Assembly (NCBI GenBank): GCA_902728285.1
Contig: CACVBU010000732.1
Location: 2,291,926-2,355,925, forward strand
Length of the DNA stretch: 64,000 nt
Source of the DNA: Clytia hemisphaerica
Taxonomy: Eukaryota; Cnidaria; Hydrozoa; Leptothecata; Clytiidae
Direction: 5' to 3'
Positions 41,520-51,996 of the stretch are shown here, piece after piece. How positions within the stretch are numbered: position 1 is the stretch's first letter; every line of letters starts with the position of its first letter. The notes beneath the pieces were generated by a model. That model searched no databases and was not told where the DNA came from. It worked only from the letters and a program-made list of their open reading frames with translations. Made by a program: the position numbers and the translations under genes.

Positions 41520-42750
41520 AGTAAACAATAGTATGTAAGTATTTTGCTTATCAAAACCTAAAGAATTCCAGGGGGTTTTATTTACTTTGCATGACGATAA
41601 TTAAGCCTACAAAACACCGAGAAATAAACCCAACATAGAACAGGTGTATTTTGTAATGAAGAATATGATAGCGTGAATCTTTTTGAAATTCTATGTCAGG
41701 ATTTTATCTCAATGCCTCGTAACTATGCCCGGGGTACTCGTTGCTAAGACCTTATGTTAAAAACGAAAGCGATTACGGCAAAAAGTAGCGATTTTCGTAA
41801 TACCTCAAATATTGATACTTGACTGTACTGCAAATCGATTGTGGTTTCAAAACTTCCTGGGGAATTTCCCATTTGTCTCAAATATTTCTTGAAGGATTGA
41901 AGCAACCAGAGCCCACATTTTCGAGGAGCCAAGTCAACATTTCAAGAACAACGACACAAACAATCAGTTCTCTTTTCCACTGAATAAGAGGAGGGATAAA
42001 TTCTTCCAGATTATCCATATCCTGAATATTTTCGTCCCCATTTCAAAGCATACAAAAAGTCCAAGTTCATATTATTGCTATATTCGCTTTGCAAAAAGGT
42101 TTTTTTTATCAAGTATGCAGGTCATTTTTCAGCTTTCCTTTCTGGAAATGACACAACCAACTCTGTTGATCCTGGCTTGTCGATGAAACAATAAAAATTT
42201 CCATCTTCTTTCTTCTGTTCTTTCTCTATGCTACAGTTTCAACTGCTTCTTTTCAACCAACATCTTGCACCTCTTCAACTTTTTCAAAACATTCAACGTT
42301 TCATTTTTATTTTTGACAAAAAGTAAACATTTGAAATTGGAAAAATTAGAAGGTTCGAAAGTGTCTGTGTCCGTCAATGCAGCGTCTTCTTAAAAAGAAG
42401 ACCATTATTAACCTTTCCAGCAACTTTTACTTTATCGCTTTTTTCCACCCATCCATTAGTGCGGTCGTGTTACAAAATTACAGGCTGTTTGTAGGAAAAC
42501 AATTATATCTAGCTGAAACTTTCTCCAGACCTTCTCTATAGGATGCTTATGCCTCAGGAAAAAATCCCCTAAAATCCCACTGGTGGAACATCCCTTTTTT
42601 GGGCAATTTCTTTTTTCCCCATGCAAAACCCTAAGGTCGAAAATTTTTGAAAATTTCAAACTCATTTCCGACAATATCATGTATACCATTCGAAAGCTCT
42701 CAAAAAACTACTCGGGTATAGCCGATTTCATTACCTAACTCAAGATAATT
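41520..42750. other. Spacer, nothing recognised
   Basis: AT-rich, with several short frames but no coding or repeat signature that I can support. Confidence 0.45.
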
Positions 42751-42819
42751 CACGCAGAAGATGCAATTGATGGTCAATTTTAGACCAAAATGTGGCAAAA
42801 AGTGGAACTTGCGCATTGT

Positions 42820-43700
42820 CCGTTCGTTCGTTAGTTACCAGCTTTTCTCGAGATTGGCTCATTAGTTTTTTCTGATTTTTTGCACAAAGCTGCATAACTA
42901 AACCCTCGAATGTGACAGAACCCAATTTTCAAAAAAAAAGTTTTTGGGCAAATTTGGGCTAAAAAACGGCTAAAAAACTGGTTTTTTCTGATTTTTTGTA
43001 TGAAAGTAGGGTACCATCATAGGTAAAAGATGGCTCAAGCAGATTTTTGGCTCAAAAAACGCATGTTTATCTATAAGAATCACTATTAATAAGCATACAT
43101 CAATGTTCTTAGTCAAATTACTCAATTTTTTTATGAGATAAATGTTTTTTGCTCATGAGGGCTTATTTTTAAAGAAAGTGTCTTTAGACATGAAATTTTG
43201 GTTGCTTGGCGTGTTTTTATAGAAAAACTGGCCAAATTCAATCTTTTTTTATAAGCACATTATTAATTACTTAGGTATTAACTTTTCTCGAGATTGGCTC
43301 TTTCATTCTTTATGATTTTTTGCACAAAGATGCGTAACTATAAACCCTCGAATGTGATGGAGCCCGATTTTCGAAAAAAAAGTTTTTGGGCAAATTTGGG
43401 CCAAAAAGCAGCTAAAAACGAGTTGGATCATTAATTTTTTCTATTTTTTTTAATGAATGTAAGTAAAAGATGGCTCAAGCAGATTTTTGTAAAAAACGAA
43501 TTTTTCATCTCAAAAAACGCATCTTTATCTATAAGAATCACTATTAATAAGCATACATCAATGTTCTTAGCCAAATTACTCAATATTTTGATGAGAGCGA
43601 TGTTTTTTTTTGCTCATGAAGTCTTGAATATGAAAGAATATTTTTAAAAAGAGCATGAAATTTTGGTTTCTAAACGGTTTTTTATAAGAAGCAAACGACT
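42820..43700 (-). repeat. Interspersed repeat, inverted relative of 13.5-14.2 kb
   Basis: Begins at a GTTCGTTCGTT microsatellite and contains CTTTTCTCGAGATTGGCTC twice, TTTTTTGCACAAAG twice and CATACATCAATGTTCTTAG twice. It is the reverse complement of the family at 5760-6665 and 13503-14230. Units are about 450-480 bp. Confidence 0.75.
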
Positions 43701-44383
43701 AATTTTAATAGATCGTCACTATTTGTGTTCTGAATGATTGTTTAATCACGTAGATATCAATTATAAATGCATAACCAGGTAGGTCCATAAAAGTATTACT
43801 TGTTTCCTGTAAATTATGCTAAACGACCCCACTACATACATAGTTATATTAATATCAGGACCAAAATTTTTGAAACCTGGCACCTTGGCTTTTTTGTTCT
43901 TTGATACTTTAATGGGATAAACTTTCGCGGGGATTAGATTTCACAGATTTCGCGAAATTAAGTCCCAATGGAAATTTGGAAGGGCCTCTCATCTGCGAAA
44001 TATTTCTAAACAAAACTCAAAATATGTCAAATAAATACTATTTGAATGTTTACTTGCATCAAAGAGGCGCAAATAATGTATATTTCAACAACCAACATGC
44101 ATGATTTGACAGTAAAAGTCACAAAATCGTTAAAATATTGCCACCCAATAGTGCCACCCGCGAAATTAAGTCCCCGCGAAATTTTTGAATTTCGCGGATA
44201 GGCCCAACCGCAAAATTTAATCCCCGCGAAAGTTTATCCCATTAAAGTAGTATTACGATAAATCATTTTAAACTAAAAAAAAAAAACCTTAATGTTAATG
44301 TTATAATGCACCCTTTGAAGCTTTAACATTTATAGTATCTTTTTTTCGTTTAAGGCTAGAAATAAATAGAAAATAAATCCAAA

Positions 44384-45796
44384 ATGTCAGGTGGCTCAAT
44401 CGGTGTTCCTATTAAAGTTCTTCACGAAGCTGAAGGCCATGTTGTGACGTTAGAGACACTTACAGGTGAAGTTTACCGTGGAAAATTATTAGAGGCTGAA
44501 GACAATATGAACTGTCAAATGATCAACATTACCATGACTGCACGAGATGGTCGTGTCTCACAGTTGGAACAGATTTTCATCCGAGGAAGTAAAATTCGTT
44601 TTGTTATCTTACCTGATATGCTGAAGAACGCTCCTATGTTCAAGAAAATGATGATCCAAAAAAGTAGTGGTGTTGGCCGTGGAAAGTCTGCACTACTGAA
44701 AGCCCAAGGTGAGGAAAGAATATGATTTGACACCTCTCCTCACAGACCCACTGGGACCCCCTTCCCGCTGGAAGAATTGGCCAAAATATCTTCCCCATTG
44801 GGTAATTATATAACGAGATAAGTAAATCCACACTGAATTTTATGACTTGAAAACAATGGATTTCAAACCCCCATCGAGTCTTGGTCCATTGGCTGAAAAA
44901 TCCTATCGGGTCTGTGAGAAGGGGTGTGATTTTGGGATGTCAAAGACGTCATTCAAACAAAAGACGTATACTTTCGGTACATAATATATTGATGGCCAAA
45001 CGTTTTGGCAATATGTTGCATCTAGACCCAACGATTTGCTGAAACACTAAGTCTGCATTCTGCCTCAAGAGTTCCTCCCTCTTTACCCACTAAGTATTAC
45101 TTCATATTGCTGTAATTTCGACTCAGTGTGAACTTAATTAATAAAATCAGAGAATGAATGTACGCTCTGTGTTGTCCAAGTGATAATCATTGAGAAAATA
45201 TACGAAAGAGTATTTATTGGTAAAAGAACTGGTTTCAGGGACTACTTAAAGGGAAAATAAAAATTATTGGTTGTTTTCCTCAGCGTATAGACATTGTTAA
45301 GATTATTGAATGATGTTTTGAATCTGAAGCAGTGTTAAAAGTTCTTCCGTCTTAGAAGGATTTCCGTCTCGATGATGTACACATAAAGGGGATGAGCTGG
45401 AGTTTTTACAAGAGACTTCACTAATTGGTTATTTGAAGTAATAGAGATGACGCGTTCTTTAGAAAAAGTAACAAAATTGTTTTATAACAGGTTAACGACC
45501 AACCAAATCAAACTCCAGCTTGTAAAAACTCCAGCTTGTCCCACATAAAGAGGCTTTCCCGTCTCAAAATTCTGCATAATTCACCAAAAGTTCAAGAATT
45601 ATGTTCTAATTTGATGTTTGAATTACATTTTCATAGTCTCATACAAAAAATCTTGTTTTGGCCACTGCTGAAAATATTGAGTAATCATTCTGATTCTTCT
45701 CTCCTCTCTCTCGTTTTAGTTGCAGCGCGCGGTCGTGGAACGGAACGTGGAGGCTCAAGAGGCGGATCCAGAGGATTCTTCCCAAGAAGACGTTAA
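44384..45796 (+). CDS. SNRPD3: Small nuclear ribonucleoprotein Sm D3, two exons
   Basis: SmD3 is one of seven Sm proteins forming the ring on U1, U2, U4 and U5 snRNAs, and so is part of the spliceosome. Exon 1 is 44384-44708 and exon 2 is 45720-45796; the junction G|TT encodes Val and has GT (44709) and AG (45718-45719). The 133-residue product has the Sm1 motif ([20 protein letters not shown]), the Sm2 motif ([17 protein letters not shown]) and a C-terminal Arg/Gly tail ([14 protein letters not shown]) that in the family is dimethylated for SMN-assisted assembly. The tail is a few residues longer than in human SmD3. The start follows AATCCAAAATGT. AATAAA at about 46142-46147 may end the transcript. 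The 1011-bp intron carries a MITE. Confidence 0.97.
45394..45537. mobile_element. Palindromic MITE in SNRPD3 intron (CAAGCTGGAG family)
   Basis: Arms GAGCTGGAGTTTTTACAAG and CTTGTAAAAACTCCAGCTTG, with a spacer containing ACGCGTTCTTTAGAAAAAGT, match 28017-28163. It ends about 180 bp before exon 2. Confidence 0.75.
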
Positions 45797-46141
45797 TGTA
45801 AACGGGGCTTTAATAGACACTTTTGCAAAACTAAAAGATAATATTGAATTTGATGGTGGACATTGCATCATGGACATTTTTTAACATTCGTCAAAAGTGA
45901 GAAGGAAAAACAAGACACTCGTGTTTAAATAATTCAATTTAGAGCATATAGACATCTGAACGTTTTAAGGCTTGGAGCATAATGATACCTATTCTTTGTA
46001 AATAACCGATTGGTTCAAAAGTACCAAATTAAAACGGTATCCTTTTTATTGTTTATTTTTATCTTTTGATTTTAGCGTTATACTATCAGTGACGGAACGT
46101 TGGTTATTGAAAGATAATTAATAACATTTTTTACATTTTAA

Positions 46142-46147
46142 AATAAA
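46142..46147 (+). terminator. SNRPD3 poly(A) signal candidate
   Basis: AATAAA about 350 bases after the SNRPD3 stop. No earlier canonical signal was noted between 45797 and this site. Confidence 0.45.
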
Positions 46148-46149
46148 AC

Positions 46150-47455
46150 TTATTTCGATGCCATGACTAATTTTAGTGAAGGATATCGACAACTTATTTT
46201 GGCAATTACATGATTTTTTAATTTTGGCGAATGACAGGATACCAGTTCCATTTTGCCTAAAAGTAAGCGTTTTTAAAAAATTAGGGGTTTGATTCTTTAA
46301 TTACTAACTCTTTAATTACAAAGAAATTTATTTCGGTGAAGACAGATAAATCTTCGTTTCGATGAGAAGCAATAGACCTTCTCATAAATTACGTCACGAG
46401 CAACGCAAAAATGAGGCGATTTGAAATGGAAATGGGTCTATGAAAGTTAACCTAATTAGAAAACGGATGTGACAAATTAAAATGAAAATAAAACTTTTAC
46501 TCAAATCAATATTTTTCATCAAAAGTTTTCTTATTTCGAAATTACCAAAATGATATTTTTAAATATAGCGATAAATGGATAAACTATTTACATTATATAC
46601 ATCTTAATGTTTACAGTACAAAGTATTGTGTTTTGTTTTTTTGCAAAAATATTAGTTTTAAAAGAATTGTCAATTAAATGACATCACGCAAGAGCTAATT
46701 GCTGACGGGGACAAAATTTGCCTTTTTTAACGTTACTATTTCAATAATTGTTCTAAATTTTGGAAGTAGGAAGCAAATGAAACTTCTTTCCCTAATATTA
46801 CTAGTAGGAAAATTGAGAAGCATAAACTTAAAATCGCCCTTGAAAAAAAAGAAAAACAAGGAAAAATCTAAATTCTCACTAAATTTAATCTTGATAAATC
46901 TGACGAAAAATTTAGGCTATTTTTTGACAACTTATGATCATGGGGAGAATAAGCTATTTAATCTGATAAAACATATAAGGCTAATTTCTGGCCCTAATTG
47001 ATCGCGTGATTTACGTCAAAATTGAGTTTATTTTCAAAGTATCAAAAGCAAAATTAATGACCAATTCATGAAAAGTTTTCAATTAAATTTTCCTTTCCTA
47101 CTCTGTGAAATCTCGCAAATGCAACGACTGAATTTCAAAATTCTTTGTAATGTAAACTTGGTTTTGTGTGAGCCGGCTGGTTTGTGTAAATCAGCCTTTA
47201 ATAAACGAAAGGATTTTAATCCATTCAATGTATGAATGATACCCCAGCTTAAGTTATTTCCCAGTCTCTTTTAGTACCCCTTTTAAAACTTTTCATTTTT
47301 TGATTTTCAGTTTTTCCAATAAATTCTATAATATTAAAAATATTTTAATCATACACATCTCTGCATCCTTGAAACTTACATGTTTTTATAAGCATGTGAA
47401 GACTCAGTTTTCGGTACTTGTCACCTGCTTATTAAAAAAAGCATGTATGTGGAGA
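46150..47455. other. Spacer downstream of SNRPD3
   Basis: Very AT-rich, with a 100-codon low-complexity frame (46699-47001) that I do not regard as coding. No repeat family is recognised. Confidence 0.45.
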
Positions 47456-47483
47456 GTCTACTTTTGCATATGAGAGAACATAC

Positions 47484-47775
47484 CGGTTCCAAAGAAATGT
47501 TTATAGCATTTACAATTTTTGCCAGAGCACAATCCAATTGACGAAGAGTGTGAACTACATCCTTTGGTGATTGCTTGCCGGTTCTTCGCGCAATGAGTAC
47601 AGTTGCATCGAACGCATTTGCATAATCCGGAGTTTCTTCGTTCTTTCCTATTTTTGACGTGTTTTTTTGGTGTCTTGCGGTGATTGTCTGAGACTCGGCG
47701 CTTCAGGATGTGTCGCTGTGTTGTTTTGTACTTTGTCGTGTCTTGTGTGATTTGTGTGTTACGATGGTCTTCACT
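47484..47775 (-). CDS. Candidate Cys-rich exon, unknown protein
   Basis: A 105-codon open frame without an early Met runs on the minus strand from after a stop at 47778 to TAG at 47458. The first part is Lys/Arg/Thr-rich (NHRKTPKKHVKNRKERR); the second has nine cysteines in the pattern SGLCKCVRCNCTHC, GC, LCSGKNCKCYKHFFGTG. A good donor, G|GTATGT, stands at 47483, right after the Cys block. The base composition is less AT-rich than its surroundings. The Cys pattern suggests a metal-binding module, but I cannot name the family. It could be an internal exon, a pseudogene piece or a transposon-coded finger. No partner exon was found. Confidence 0.35.
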
Positions 47776-49145
47776 TTATAATTTGTGTAGTTTTACTGCA
47801 ATTGAGTTGCTTAGAACGATACAGTAACTGCAACCTTTTGTTATTTTTCGTTGTTTTCCCCGCTTGATTCCAACTTCTATAACGCTTGTATGTCGCTATG
47901 TATAACAATTCGTTAGTAGAAGTGTTGCTTGCAAATGATGAAGTCTTACAAACTGGAACCCCCTTTTATAGAAAAATGACCGATCCGGAATTATCCCGAC
48001 CGCAATTAGAATCCGGAAAGAATAATAATGGAAATTCTTTTTGGGATGATGATTTCATTTTTTTACTTTCTCTTGTTTTTTCAATCGACTTTTGATTTTT
48101 AAATGAGTTTTTTATTTCCTATAGGAAACCTTAGATCAGGATGTTATAAAGATTCCATGTTTGCTGGTAAACGCAAATGTACTAGTACACATTTTTTTTA
48201 TAAGTAACTCCGATTTTCGGGTCCAGGGCTGGGGTTGCTTAGCATTCTAAAAAAATGGCTCCTTATAAAGAAAAAAATTGTACAAACTGATTCAGTTTTT
48301 AGCCCTGAACTTTGCTTTCTAATAAAAAGAGTTCACTAGCATCGTCTAGTCTATGAACCCCTGACAATGCAGAGGAAATTTGGGCCAAAAATTGACTACA
48401 GTGCATTTTCTTGAAATTAATCTATTTTAAGGCAAAAAATTTTGCACCAAAGCCTTTTTTCTCATTTTTTACACTCTTATTCAATTTAGGATTAGGAAGC
48501 CTGAAAAATGGCCCTTAATAAAGGGCCGCGCATCTACCTACCGATAGATCGCTTAACTTCAGTGTCCCCCCCCCCGGGGTTTTTTCGAACAAAAAAATTC
48601 GATCTAGTAGCTTCTCTACCATCTTTAAAAATTGTTACGAAAATGGTATTAAGAAGAATTTATGCTTTTGCAGACTCTAAAAACACCTGATTTCTTGCAA
48701 ATAAGGACAAAAATACTCAAAGAAATAGCGAAAATAAGAACATGTTAGGAACATTCTTGAGCCTTAAACTCAAAAGGTTAATTAAGAACATCCGAAAACT
48801 TGAAAAATTTTGAATGTTCTTATAAAAAAACGTGTTGTTTAATAAAGTTCATTGCTGCCTGATGCTCATTTTTGCTAGCTATTCTTTAACAAATTACAAA
48901 TCGTTGAAAAGATATTTCGAAGCACTTGAATTTTTCAAAAAAAAGTTTTCAAAATATTTTGAAAGTGAAGAACAAAATTTGGACTTATTTACCTTAGATG
49001 TTATTAGAAACCTCCGGATTTCAGCTAAATAATTATTTTTCACGTCAAAAGTTACAGCCTCTTAATCTGATAGATCTTTTGGGTCCAGGAACCACCAAAT
49101 ACCGTCGTTTTACATAAGATTCCCATTCCTGCGCTAAGATTAAAT

Positions 49146-49464
49146 GATATGAGCCCTCCTCACTGGCGAATGGATCCTACTCCTTACGAAGTAGGAATTC
49201 CTTCTTTTTCAAGTTGGAACGCTTAGCACTGTCCAGACACCGCTGGTTCCGTGCACGCGAGACACAGATACTATGATACATAGTGGTGACACTCGACCTG
49301 CGCGGGAGAGCATATAGCTCATCGCAGGATGGGATGAGTGACACCACAAACCAATGTCTGGCATATCACTTTCACTTGCCTAGTGAACCGTAGTACTACA
49401 GTTTGGAATCGTAATAGGACCTCCCAGACAGGAGTCAAGAGCGATGACCATCACACCACTACGC
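49146..49464 (-). mobile_element. tRNA-derived SINE with perfect 12-bp TSD
   Basis: A 319-bp GC-rich unit flanked by CTAAGATTAAAT (49134-49145, 49465-49476). On the minus strand the head GGCGTAGTGGTGTGATGG resembles a Pol III A box and TTACGATTCC a B box about 45 bases later. The rest (for example CCTGCGATGAGCTATATGC) is unlike the other SINE in this window, so it is a separate family. The perfect duplication implies a young insertion. Confidence 0.8.
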
Positions 49465-49539
49465 CTAAGATTAAATATACCCAATAATTGAAAAAAATGC
49501 TAAATTGTGAGAAAATTACCAAAGCATATAGCTTGAATA

Positions 49540-51409
49540 CAGTATATGGCCCCCAAAACAGAGACGGCCCCCAAAACGGAGGTCGTCATTAAAATGAAGA
49601 TTCTGACTTGTAGATTTATCAGAATTAAACGATTTTTGTTTATTTTGAAAGAAAGATGGTTATACTTAAAAATGAGCATGTTTTTGCTGGTTTGAGACAG
49701 ATTCAAAATAGCATATTTGCGTCTAAAGGAAATATTTTAACACCAAAATTAGATAAAAATTGCATATAACTCACTCTAGCTCCTTGAATATTGAAAATAA
49801 GTTATGAAAACGAGGTATAGGAACCTTTCTACATCTAATGCCGTTCAGAAAATGCAGATACATCAGTGACTTTAGAGGCTGGGTAAAAGATATAGCATCT
49901 TGAAGGTCAACCAGTATTTTGGGACCCTAGAATCAGCATTGATAAAACCGAAAGTTCTAAATATGAGAAACAGCAAAAAATCTTGGAATTCCATTCCTAT
50001 CAGCTTGAGTTAATAGTTTATAACAAAAAATTAACATTATATATATTTTTTTTCGCTGGATCAGCAAAAACGGCAAATTCTCTCATTTTTTTGCAAAATA
50101 TAGGAGAAAAATATCTTTAAAGCTTAATATTTTCAGTTTCAGTTAAGCTTTTTTTCTAAAATTTTCACAGCTTATTCCATACATGAATGGAACTATTTTC
50201 AAAAGAGATTTGTTTTCAAAAACTTGATTAAGCAGGGGGGGGTCGGTAGTAAAATCTCAGACATATATGAGTAGTAAAAGGATTTTTACGAATTTTTACA
50301 TACCACACCACCCAGACTCTTGGAAGAGGTATTTTACTACCCTGGTAGTAAAAGTTTTTGGGACAATTTGTCATGGAGACCACCTACTTTTTGATTGCTT
50401 TTAGGACTGATTTTACAAAAAAAGCTAAAAAATGATTATTTCTGTGACACATATGTCACTTAGTGCAAAAATTAATGTTTTGCCCTTAGAATCAAAGTCT
50501 TTTTTATATTGACAAAAAATTTCGAGGATTTTTTGTTTGCAACAAACAACTTTCCACCAGAAAATTTTTTCAAATTATAAAAATTTTCAGATTTTTTCAG
50601 AAAAGTCATCCAAAAAATTGAGAGAATTACAATAATATAGCTAAATTTGCTAATTTTACCAGTTTAACTACCCAGGTAGTAAAAATTTTTCAACATTTAA
50701 CACATAGATACCACCCATTTTAGTATTTAACTACCCTGGGTAGTAAAAGTTTTTTTCGATTTTTCGTCACACCACCACCGTAGTAAACGTCATTATGTCT
50801 GAGATTTTACTACCGACCCCCCCCCCTGGATTAAGACGTTGTTAAATCAAAATTGTCATTTTGAAAATTTCTAAATTTTCAGTTTGGACTTTGCAATATC
50901 GAAAATCTTGAAATATTTCATAAAAATCATAAATTTTACATCCATCGGGTCGTAAATTTAAGGGGAAACACAAATATGTTCATAGTTTTTCCCCCTATTA
51001 CCACTGGGCTTAATAATTTGATTTTAGCTACACCTCCGTTTTGGGGGCCCCAAACCTGCATTTTGACAACCAGGGGTATACTGTAAAAATTTTATCAAAT
51101 AAATTTATGCCCAAAACCCTCTAAATCATATTTCAAAACTATGGTCAAAATTTTGTATTCATATCTTAAAGATATCTCGAGAAATCGCTAAAATTTCAAA
51201 CCTCCGTTTTGGGGGCCATTAGAAAAAAGCTACCTATCTTTAAGCGATTGAAAAATATTGTTGAAATTAGAAATTTTCAAAAAGAACTACCAGGAAATAA
51301 AGTAGAGATGTTAAAGGTTTTCATGCAAGAAAAATTGTTGTAAAACCTTTTTTCCTCTAGATTTGAGAGAAATTTTAAATTTGATCGCCGTTTTGGGGGC
51401 CACATACTG
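49540..51409. mobile_element. Tc1/pogo-like element, TA target site, 1.87 kb
   Basis: TIRs CAGTATATGGCCCCCAAAAC and the inverse of CAGTATGTGGCCCCCAAAAC stand next to TA at each end (49538-49539, 51410-51411). The interior has more copies of CCTCCGTTTTGGGGGCC (about 51030 and 51203). No transposase frame remains, and another TIR element is nested at 50233-50828. Confidence 0.8.
50233..50828. mobile_element. hAT-like element with 7-bp TSD
   Basis: A 596-bp element starting CAGGGGGGGGTCGGTAGTAA and ending in the inverse, with 33-bp TIRs. It is flanked by GATTAAG (50226-50232, 50829-50835). The interior repeats TACCCTGGTAGTAAAAG. Related half-elements are at 16750-17300, 24270-24800 and 55863-57015. 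The CAGGG tip fits hAT, though hAT normally makes 8-bp duplications. Confidence 0.8.
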
Positions 51410-51483
51410 TAACTAAAATCTTTTCAGGCAACCAATGTTTTTCCTAGTGAAGTATCTTTGCGAAGCAAACAATTAGTAAGAAG

Positions 51484-51683
51484 AAACAGAACTGACAAAA
51501 AGGAGTGCAGAAGTTTCGAGAGTTCTTCGTTCAAAATTATTCTGTATATATGAAACAGAACTGACAAAAAGGAGTGCAGAAGTTTCGAGAGTTTTTCGTT
51601 CAAAATTATTCTGTATATATGAAACAGAACTGACAAAAAGGAGTGCAGAAGTTTCGAGAGTTCTTCGTTCAAAATTATTCTGT
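51484..51683 (+). repeat. 69-bp tandem repeat, three copies
   Basis: Unit starting AAACAGAACTGACAAAAAGG and ending CTGTATATATG, with the third copy truncated by about 8 bases. Copies differ at one or two positions. It lies just beyond the putative FET poly(A) signal. Confidence 0.85.
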
Positions 51684-51693
51684 TTGAAAAAGT

Positions 51694-51699
51694 TTTATT
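51694..51699 (-). terminator. FET gene poly(A) signal candidate
   Basis: TTTATT on the plus strand is AATAAA on the minus strand, about 300 bases after the FET stop codon. Confidence 0.5.
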
Positions 51700-51996
51700 T
51701 CCAGTTTAAAATTTATGATACAAAAAAAGAATCATATAAGCGTGGACGGAATATGTCGGGTGATCTGCAGATACCCGTTAGTTATATACAATGTCCGGTA
51801 TAATTCAATCATTTTTGGGTTAAAACTCCGTCTTTTGAGCTGGAGATTCTGGTTGAGGGATTCACAACACTTTCAAATTGAATCATGTGAATCGATTAGT
51901 CGTCGTCACGTGTTTTAAAGTTTCACGTTTTCGTTTTATGTTGAAGTAGCTCGAGGTTCGACACATTTTTGGTTGTAGTGGAATGAAACATGGTGC

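Noticed and set aside
46699-47001. 100-aa ORF
   Set aside because: Lys/Leu/Asn-rich low-complexity without splice, promoter or similarity signals.
47886-48095. 69-aa ORF on the plus strand
   Set aside because: No family, no promoter, and it lies in AT-rich DNA opposite a better coding candidate.
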